From positions 1 through 6,197 of the forward strand of contig JAITWB010000234.1 of NCBI GenBank assembly GCA_031285525.1: a stretch of DNA of 6,197 bases, given 5' to 3'. The notes below the pieces were generated by a model that ran no database searches, was not told where the DNA came from, and saw only the letters and a list, made by a program, of their open reading frames with translations. The DNA comes from Spirochaetaceae bacterium (GTDB lineage: Bacteria; Spirochaetota; Spirochaetia; Treponematales; Treponemataceae). Shown here one piece after another: positions 1-4,978 of this stretch (positions within the stretch are counted from its first letter, which is position 1; each line of letters begins with the position of its first letter). A program made the translations under genes and the position numbers.

Positions 1-409
1 CCTGAAACTCCGAGTGGAACTCCTCACAGTCAAACAACCGAAAGGCAAGGATGCTAACATGCACCGTCTGAGGCAAGGTTATATACTTTTGGCCTTCCTT
101 GAGGGATGAATCATACAGCCCTGCCCAATAATACAGACTCCGCTCAGGATAATCCCCTTCGTCATCGACCTGTATTTCGAGGTCAATAACCTTTTCGTTT
201 ACGGTCATGTTGATATCAAGACGGCAAAACTTGTCTTTTACCGCTTCCGGTGCTATCTCGGAATTGTGTATCTCAAACTTGCTAATACTGTCAACATGTA
301 TGCCGAGCAGACTCGCCGTAAACCGCTTGAGCAATGGCGGATTCTTGCTGAATACCATCTTGAACACGATATCATTGTTAAAACGATACCTGAGTTCTTT
401 CGGTTTCCT
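1..409 (-). pseudogene. Rpn-family PD-(D/E)XK nuclease/transposase-like gene (PDDEXK_2), 5' part, start codon apparently lost
   Basis: The frame is open for 136 codons from 409 to the left edge, so the 3' end lies outside the window. Numbering from codon 409-407, the protein has the Rpn/PDDEXK_2 layout. An N-terminal RYRFNNDIVFKMVF block (8-20) is followed by LLKRFTASLLGI (26-37). The nuclease core has Asp65 (CRLDINM) and the E-x-Q pair Glu78/Gln80 (DLEIQ). Then come ERSLYYWAGLYDSSLKEGQ (89-107) and a VHVSILAF strand (116-123). Family members are recombination-promoting DNA endonucleases or transposase-like proteins, often multicopy and decayed. The frame is closed upstream by TAA (412-410), and the first codon after it is AGG, where spacing from a GGAGG Shine-Dalgarno (420-416) predicts ATG. 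The next in-frame candidates, GTG (codon 15) and ATG (codon 18), would delete the conserved N-terminal block. A start-codon substitution is my preferred reading. A one-base insertion joining this frame to the ATG frame at 488 or 422 is the alternative. Family assignment is confident; pseudogene status is less so. Confidence 0.75.
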
Positions 410-488
410 TTACGCCCTCCATTGAGAGTATACCACGATCTCCCCGGGAATTGCAATGAGAAAAATCCCCTTCCTGTTTTCTTTTCAT
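378..488 (-). CDS. Possible 36-codon leader ORF overlapping the Rpn-like gene start
   Basis: ATG at 488-486 is preceded by AGGAGGA (503-497) with an 8-base spacer, the best-looking ribosome binding site in this intergenic region. The frame gives MKRKQEGDFSHCNSRG and ends at TAA (380-378), overlapping the Rpn-like frame by about 30 bases. The peptide resembles no family I know. It could be a translated leader peptide, or the true N-terminus of the Rpn-like protein separated from the rest by a one-base insertion in the A/G-rich stretch around 411-404. Its peptide composition does not look like a conserved domain, so I give it low weight as an independent gene. Confidence 0.25.
   Translation of the reverse strand: MKRKQEGDFSHCNSRGDRGILSMEGVKETERTQVSF
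416..456 (-). promoter_or_regulatory. Candidate promoter and Shine-Dalgarno for the Rpn-like gene
   Basis: On the minus strand a TTGCAA box (456-451) is followed after 18 bases by TATACT (432-427), a good sigma-70-type pair. GGAGG lies at 420-416, six bases before codon 409-407. The layout is that of an intact expression signal in front of a codon that should be ATG but is AGG. The predicted transcription start would fall almost on the Shine-Dalgarno, so the leader would be very short and the promoter call is tentative. Confidence 0.4.
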
Positions 489-530
489 AGGCAGTGTCCT
501 CCTATGATACTAATCAGGGTGAGATCGCCT

Positions 531-558
531 GTTTTCAGTAAAATTCAGAAAAAAAAGT
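531..558. repeat. 28-bp direct repeat, copy 1
   Basis: This stretch is identical over 28 bases to 1181-1208. It starts gttttcagtaaaattcag and ends in an A-run plus gt. A short agatcg motif lies 3 bases before it here and 2 bases before copy 2, so the similarity extends slightly past the exact match. Read on the minus strand, each copy lies just past an intrinsic terminator and upstream of a gene: the Rpn-like gene here, the coiled-coil gene for copy 2. The core is loosely palindromic, with TTTTC and GAAAA ends in minus-strand sense. Confidence 0.85.
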
Positions 559-589
559 GTATTTTTTGTAAAAAATCGTATATTTAGAT

Positions 590-635
590 AAAAAATGCCC
601 CCCACTCGAAATGAAGGCTTATTTCGAGTGGGGGG
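590..635 (-). terminator. Strong rho-independent terminator of the coiled-coil gene
   Basis: A perfect 15-bp stem (635-621 paired with 612-598) has an 8-base loop (620-613). On the minus strand it is followed by CA and then six T (595-590). No T-run follows on the plus strand, so it terminates minus-strand transcription only. It begins 13 bases after the stop codon of the coiled-coil gene and insulates the Rpn-like gene from it. Confidence 0.92.
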
Positions 636-648
636 ACTAATTGGTAAC

Positions 649-1050
649 TCAGTTACCCCCTCTTTCTGCCGAAAGGGCAAGAATCCTGACATCATGGGAC
701 TCATATTTTTCTTCAAGCGCTGTTATACGCCCCTGATTGGTGAGATGTAAGTCTCTACTCATGTTATATCCGTCGAAAAGAGCCTTTATTTCCAGCGCCT
801 GCTCATTTTCTATCCGAATAACGATCTCTTTGATTCTGCCGACATCTTCTTTCAAGATATCAAACTCCGTCTTCAATCCGTTCAGCCCATCAACATCGTG
901 TTTCAACTTGTCAACATCATGTTTCAGCTCACTGACATCTTTTTTCAGCTCACCTATGTCCTGTTCAACCTGTCCCATCCGCTGATTCAGACCACTAACA
1001 TCCTTCGCCATTGTTTCCAAAATGGAAAGGATTTTGCTTTCATTCGTCAT
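649..1050 (-). CDS. Small coiled-coil protein of unknown function (133 aa)
   Basis: The ATG at 1050 is supported by a Shine-Dalgarno GGAGGA (1062-1057) six bases upstream, and the gene ends in TGA just before a strong terminator. There is no signal peptide or membrane segment, so the product should be cytoplasmic. Residues 1-25 (MTNESKILSILETMAKDVSG) lead into a long charged coiled coil (about 20-85). Within it, seven-residue units of the ELKKDV / ELKHDV / KLKHDV kind repeat at about 34-54. The C-terminal part (about 84-127) carries ALFDGYNMSRD and a second heptad-like helix, GRITALEEKYESHDVRILAL. This layout matches small hypothetical coiled-coil proteins common in Firmicutes and spirochaetes that have no assigned function. 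It probably oligomerises. It has its own ribosome binding site and follows the helicase terminator, so it is not obviously part of the TerB/ATPase/helicase operon. No catalytic motif is visible. Confidence 0.85.
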   Translation of the reverse strand: MTNESKILSILETMAKDVSGLNQRMGQVEQDIGELKKDVSELKHDVDKLKHDVDGLNGLKTEFDILKEDVGRIKEIVIRIENEQALEIKALFDGYNMSRDLHLTNQGRITALEEKYESHDVRILALSAERGGN

Positions 1051-1056
1051 AAATCG

Positions 1057-1075
1057 TCCTCCGATTTACATCATA
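1057..1075 (-). promoter_or_regulatory. Shine-Dalgarno and -10-like box of the coiled-coil gene
   Basis: On the minus strand GGAGGA (1062-1057) sits six bases before the ATG and fixes the start. A TATGAT box (1075-1070) just upstream matches a -10 element, but I see no convincing -35 at 16-18 bases, so the promoter part is weak. The presence of a terminator further upstream (about 1298-1242) means the gene needs its own promoter somewhere in 1051-1240. Confidence 0.5.
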
Positions 1076-1180
1076 TCACTAAAGAGAGAATAACGGTAGT
1101 ACCAATCTGCTCAACGAGTATCAAATCAGCGCCGTTTTACTAATCCTCTCTTCACCTATATGATTCGGGGATAGATCGTA

Positions 1181-1208
1181 GTTTTCAGTAAAATTCAGAA
1201 AAAAAAGT
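1181..1208. repeat. 28-bp direct repeat, copy 2
   Basis: This is an exact duplicate of 531-558 in the same orientation, 650 bp away. It begins 34 bases past the T-run of the helicase terminator in minus-strand sense; copy 1 begins about 32 bases past the T-run of the other terminator. The intervening 30-odd bases are T-rich in both places but not identical. The two copies therefore bracket one gene plus one terminator. Confidence 0.85.
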
Positions 1209-1241
1209 ACAAAAAAAGATAGAAAAGAGAAAGGAGAAGGT

Positions 1242-1298
1242 AAAAAAGGGAGAAATGAGGAAGTAGAAATATTCTCCCTTTTCTCCCTCCTCATTTCT
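1242..1298 (-). terminator. Intrinsic terminator at the end of the helicase operon
   Basis: The minus-strand RNA can form an 11-bp stem (1298-1288 with 1261-1251), followed by CCC and six U (1247-1242). An alternative 11-bp stem (1282-1272 with 1254-1244) runs directly into the same U-tract. The helicase stop codon (1293-1291) lies inside the upstream arm, so terminating ribosomes would influence which stem forms. No other gene of the operon follows before this signal. Confidence 0.75.
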
Positions 1299-3567
1299 CA
1301 TTTATCCCTTCCCTCAGCCCTTCCACGTCAACATAATCCTCTATGAATTCCTTCCGCAGTAACTCCGGCGGAATAAACTCATTAAACTTTGACGGTATCT
1401 CACTATCATCAGGCAAACGGAACGAATGGACATCTAGCTTGCTGTTCAGGGCATTCTTGATGATACTCAACAGAGCATTTTTCGTACCCTTGAATGCAGT
1501 CTCAAGACAGACAGGCAGAAAGCCCCCCGGTGTTATCACCGACTTGAGTCCCTCCTGCTCCAGTATCAATTGCAGCGTGTACAGTTGCCGGGTACCGACC
1601 CATGGAAAAATGGCAAAGGGTTTACTGCCCCGGCGGTACCGCCCCAGGGGAACGACCAGACCATCTGTGATACCCCGCAGCCGGGCATCCTTGCGGATTT
1701 GAGCCAGCCGGGCTTTACAGCTATCGCTTAAATAGGCGTACTCATCGTCACAGGATAGGATATGCCGTATCTTTTGCAGTACCCCGATATGTATTTCCAT
1801 TCGGGAAGGAGACTGCCATTTACCATCGGCAGCGCTCCGGGCTTCGGTCACGAAAATGATCTTTGACTTTTCATTGACATCCACCGTTTTCCACGCCCGG
1901 CCTGCCAGCGCAAATGTAGTTCCTACGGGATAAGCCTTCGTCACAGAACCGATGGTTTCACCTTTGCACCTAACACTATATTCTATTGCAGTCTCAAAGA
2001 CTGAATAGAACTGATAACCGGTGACAATCGGCTCGGCATCGTATCCGATAATCAAGTGTCCCCGTTCTGTTTTTTGGAGATGACCGATAGCCAAGAGATG
2101 GCGCAAAAGGATTTTATAATCCTCCGCTTCTATCTTTTGAAACGCAGATAAACTCAGAACGTTCTGAGCCAACAAAGCAGGACTCGCCTCTTCCTGGGCA
2201 AGGAGAAAACTCATCGTCTGGTGATATAAAAGACCAAAGGAATGACTTGCAGGGGCGATTGGTTCCACCCACTTGTCCTCCAGACGAAGCTGGATAATGG
2301 CGAGGTTCTTAAGAAACTCCCAATTGATGGTATTGGGCTGAACAGGTTCCCGATCAAGAAAAGCAAAGATCAATTCCGCCCGCTGCCCCTTGCGTCCGCA
2401 GCGTCCGATCCGCTGGGTTAAACTCGAAACAGAATGGGGAGAGCCTATCTGGATAATCCTGTCCAGAGACCCGATATCGATGCCCAACTCCAGATTAACC
2501 GTAGCCCCGGTAACGATGGGCAGGTCAGACTCTTTCATCTCCTTTTCTGTCGATTCCCTCAGAGCCGCCGAAATACTGCCGTGGTGTACCCGGTACACAT
2601 CCTCGGTTCGTCTTGCCGCCGCAATAATACGAAGATTCGTAATGGCTGATTCTACAGAAGAGCGGGAGTTGGCAAAAATAATGGTTTGTTTATTGTAACT
2701 ATATTTATACAGAAATTCATAAAACCGTACCAATTCCGAATCCGTTTTTTTCTCTGACCCTTGTTCTGTTTCTTGCCCTTGCCGTTCCGGCGCTTGTTCC
2801 GCAGCGATTATTGCCGGAACATCAGTTGTTGTTCCGGCAACAATCGCCCCTTCCCCGCTCAGAACAAAGCGTTCCATAAAAAGGGCGAGTTTTCGGCTGC
2901 CCCCGTCTACCTCAGGAACCTGACATCCCCTGCTTGTTCCCGAACAGAGCCATCCCGTTGCAGAACCATAATCGCTCAGGGTTGCAGAGAGACCTATCCT
3001 CCGGGAGCCCTTGTCAGGGGCGCGCTTTGTCAATCGCTCGATCCGCTCCAACAAACAGATCAACTGAATACCCCGGGGACTCGCCATAAAAGAATGAACC
3101 TCATCGATGACCACAAACCGCAGATCCTTGAACAATCGAATACAGTCTCTACGCTTGTTAATCATCAGGCTTTCCAGCGACTCCGGCGTAATTTGCAGCA
3201 CCCCTTGAGGATTATTCAGCAGCCTTGTTTTTTCAGAGATTGCGCTATCCCCATGCCACTTATACACAGGAATATTCCCTTCCTTCAGCAACGCATTCAA
3301 ACGCACAAACTGATCGTTGATAAGCGCCTTCAGGGGACTGATATAGAGTATCCCCACGGAATCGGCTGGAGATTCGTACAACACCGTAAGCGCCGGGAGA
3401 AAGGCCGCTTCTGTTTTACCGGAAGCGGTTCCCGCCGTAAGCAGCAAATGATCATCAGTGTTGAATATCACATCACAGGACGCAGATTGAACCTCACGGA
3501 ATTCAGTCCAGTTATTTCGATAAACAAAATCCTGTATATACGGCGCCAGCCTCCCAAAGATATCCAT
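1291..3567 (-). CDS. SF2 DExH-box helicase, BrxHI/Lhr-like
   Basis: This 758-aa ATP-dependent DNA (or RNA) helicase carries the full superfamily 2 motif set. In RecA domain 1 there is a Q-like FREVQSAS (23-30), Walker A GTASGKT (46-52), SPLKALINDQ (77-86), ITPESLESLM (126-135), DEVH (155-158) and SAT (194-196). In RecA domain 2 there is IIFANSRSSVES (296-307), VHHGS (327-331), NLELGIDIG (358-366) and QRIGRCGR (385-392). Residues 420-758 form a C-terminal region without motifs I can name. Lhr proteins are about twice as long; the size and motif wording fit the helicase paired with BrxD in some BREX systems. The linker at about 235-282 is rich in Ala, Gln and Glu and looks expanded. The start ATG lies 3 bases after the ATPase stop with only a weak GAG upstream, so translational coupling is likely. 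No nuclease domain is visible, so its role is probably DNA translocation or unwinding alongside the ATPase. The exact substrate is unknown. Confidence 0.93.
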   Translation of the reverse strand: MDIFGRLAPYIQDFVYRNNWTEFREVQSASCDVIFNTDDHLLLTAGTASGKTEAAFLPALTVLYESPADSVGILYISPLKALINDQFVRLNALLKEGNIPVYKWHGDSAISEKTRLLNNPQGVLQITPESLESLMINKRRDCIRLFKDLRFVVIDEVHSFMASPRGIQLICLLERIERLTKRAPDKGSRRIGLSATLSDYGSATGWLCSGTSRGCQVPEVDGGSRKLALFMERFVLSGEGAIVAGTTTDVPAIIAAEQAPERQGQETEQGSEKKTDSELVRFYEFLYKYSYNKQTIIFANSRSSVESAITNLRIIAAARRTEDVYRVHHGSISAALRESTEKEMKESDLPIVTGATVNLELGIDIGSLDRIIQIGSPHSVSSLTQRIGRCGRKGQRAELIFAFLDREPVQPNTINWEFLKNLAIIQLRLEDKWVEPIAPASHSFGLLYHQTMSFLLAQEEASPALLAQNVLSLSAFQKIEAEDYKILLRHLLAIGHLQKTERGHLIIGYDAEPIVTGYQFYSVFETAIEYSVRCKGETIGSVTKAYPVGTTFALAGRAWKTVDVNEKSKIIFVTEARSAADGKWQSPSRMEIHIGVLQKIRHILSCDDEYAYLSDSCKARLAQIRKDARLRGITDGLVVPLGRYRRGSKPFAIFPWVGTRQLYTLQLILEQEGLKSVITPGGFLPVCLETAFKGTKNALLSIIKNALNSKLDVHSFRLPDDSEIPSKFNEFIPPELLRKEFIEDYVDVEGLREGINEK
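2805..2846 (-). repeat. 16-bp inverted repeat (RNA hairpin) inside the helicase gene
   Basis: Arms 2846-2831 and 2820-2805 pair over 16 consecutive positions in the minus-strand RNA (15 Watson-Crick, one G-U) around a 10-base loop. There is no T-run after it, so it is not an intrinsic terminator. It encodes helicase residues about 241-255 (AIVAGTTTDVPAIIA), in the variable linker between the two RecA domains. Further GGAAC units follow at once in the same linker, giving it the look of a small inserted or amplified repeat that kept the reading frame. Confidence 0.7.
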
Positions 3568-3570
3568 CGA

Positions 3571-4968
3571 CTATATCTCGAAGTTCGCAAACTGTTCACC
3601 GATAGAAACATCGGCGCTGATGTTTTCATCGGCACAAATCTCCCCATCAGCCTCAAATCCGCTGTCCGCTGCAAGCCCTTCTTCGCCGAGGTCATCCTTG
3701 GCAAACACAAAACCGCTGTCGGTTAAAATATCGACTATTGTTTTGCCGGGGTTTTGATAGATAATATTAAGCACCTCTATAAAATCCCGAATCACTTCAC
3801 GGGGGGTAATATGGGTATCCGCGCCTATCCGTTCATACTCGATTTTGAGAAAGGCAAGAAACTCCTCCTCCCGTATCTTCATCTCGTAGTTGTACAAATC
3901 TGCGTGAAGGAATGCCAGCTTCTCGATCAGCACAAACATCTCCTCATAGGAAAGCGGATTGAGCCGGATAATAGGAGCCAACAGATCCCGGTACTCCGCC
4001 GAGGAAAATCGTCCCTCGGTCAATCTCGAACGAAGAGCGTCATAACTGAAAACACCCTTATCGGTATCTTCTATAGATTGGGGAGTTCCCCCCATGAGAA
4101 TTCCCATATACTTCGCCTTTCCCTGCAAGGTGTCGTTATACATGGTCAAAATCTTTTCGTAATTATATTGCCGTGTCACACGATAGGGCGTCCTGAATAT
4201 ATTCACCAACTCGTCAACCATCACGAGCAATCCCTTGTAACCTGCCTTTACCAGAAACAGGGCAAACAGTTTTAACAGGTCATACCAGTTATCATCGGAG
4301 ATCGCAAAATTAACCCCTATCTCGTTTTTCGCTTCCGTCTTTGTAGCGTATTCCCCGCGAAACCACTTGACCGCCTTCGCCTTACCCTGATCATCACCGG
4401 CTCTGTATTTATCCCAATAAAACAAAATAACCTGGGCAAAATCAAAACCGTTTACCATCCCCTCCAGTTCGTTGACGGTCTCATAAATCTTTTTGCGAAC
4501 CGCACTGTCAAACTCAAGGCTATCCGGCGAAAGTCCCGTATCGACAGCGGTCTCAGACTGAATAGAAGATATCCACCTTTCCAGTATCAAAGGAAGAGCG
4601 CCTCCATCAGGCTTCGTCCGGGTGGACATATTCTGCATCAGCTCCTTATAGGTTGCCAGCGCATGTCCCTTGGTACCGGAAAACCGCCGCTCAGGAGACA
4701 GGTCCGCATCGACCACAACGAAGCCCCGCTCCATCACATAGTTCCGAATGGTTTGAAGCAAAAAACTCTTCCCGCTTCCATACCGTCCCACAATAAACCT
4801 GAAAGCCGCACCGCCGTCTGCAATGATATCCACATCATGCAGCAGCGCATCGATCTCAAGCTTTCGTCCAACAGCGATGTACTCCAATCCCACCCGGGGA
4901 ACAACACCGCCTTTCAGCGAATTCAATATTGCAGTTGCAATACGCTTCGGCGCTTTTTTTTCCATCAT
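3571..4968 (-). CDS. BrxC/BrxD-family (DUF2791) P-loop ATPase
   Basis: This 465-aa AAA+/STAND-like ATPase matches the family of the BREX ATP-binding protein BrxD. An N-terminal stretch (GGVVPRVGLEYIAVGR, 20-35) precedes a Walker A GRYGSGKS (61-68) and VVVDADLSPERRF (84-96). Walker B is LLVMVDELVNIF (247-258) with Asp252/Glu253. A sensor-like GILMGGTPQSIED follows (289-301), then ALRSRL (311-316), with possible arginine fingers. The end of the core, HITPREVIRDFIEVLN (386-401), is typical of the family. The tail from about 422 is acidic and low in complexity and may be a flexible partner-binding segment. In BREX contexts such ATPases are encoded next to a BrxHI-type helicase, as here. Two ATGs are adjacent. 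The first has GGAG (4976-4973) only 4 bases upstream and the second has a 7-base spacer, so translation may begin at residue 2. The gene follows the TerB-type gene by 10 bases. It is likely a regulator or loader of the helicase. Confidence 0.92.
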   Translation of the reverse strand: MMEKKAPKRIATAILNSLKGGVVPRVGLEYIAVGRKLEIDALLHDVDIIADGGAAFRFIVGRYGSGKSFLLQTIRNYVMERGFVVVDADLSPERRFSGTKGHALATYKELMQNMSTRTKPDGGALPLILERWISSIQSETAVDTGLSPDSLEFDSAVRKKIYETVNELEGMVNGFDFAQVILFYWDKYRAGDDQGKAKAVKWFRGEYATKTEAKNEIGVNFAISDDNWYDLLKLFALFLVKAGYKGLLVMVDELVNIFRTPYRVTRQYNYEKILTMYNDTLQGKAKYMGILMGGTPQSIEDTDKGVFSYDALRSRLTEGRFSSAEYRDLLAPIIRLNPLSYEEMFVLIEKLAFLHADLYNYEMKIREEEFLAFLKIEYERIGADTHITPREVIRDFIEVLNIIYQNPGKTIVDILTDSGFVFAKDDLGEEGLAADSGFEADGEICADENISADVSIGEQFANFEI

Positions 4969-4972
4969 ATTA

Positions 4973-4976
4973 CTCC
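4973..4976 (-). promoter_or_regulatory. Shine-Dalgarno of the ATPase gene
   Basis: GGAG lies between the upstream stop codon (4981-4979) and two tandem ATG codons (4968-4966 and 4965-4963). The spacers are 4 and 7 bases, which favours the second ATG as the main start. The tight packing suggests re-initiation by ribosomes finishing the TerB-type gene. Confidence 0.55.
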
Positions 4977-4978
4977 AC

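Noticed and set aside
1..490. Complete insertion sequence
   Set aside because: The Rpn-like gene is called transposase-like by family convention, but no terminal inverted repeats or target-site duplication are visible and its 3' end is outside the window.
598..660. Integron attC-like site after the coiled-coil gene
   Set aside because: The hairpin and the GGTAACT palindrome prompted the idea, but paired RYYYAAC and GTRRRRY-type cores with conserved spacing are not there, and the hairpin followed by a T-run is fully explained as a terminator.
531..1208. CRISPR array
   Set aside because: There are only two repeat copies, and the 650-bp interval holds a gene and a terminator rather than a spacer.
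1631..1645. GC-rich palindrome ggcggtaccgcc inside the helicase gene
   Set aside because: It is short (12 bp), lies in conserved coding sequence (GRYRRGSKP region), and shows no second copy or flanking structure.
2761..3726. A 321-codon open frame on the plus strand opposite the helicase and ATPase
   Set aside because: It lies antisense to two well-supported genes with clear family motifs. Its translation is rich in Arg, Cys, Pro and His with no recognisable domain. It is a shadow frame.
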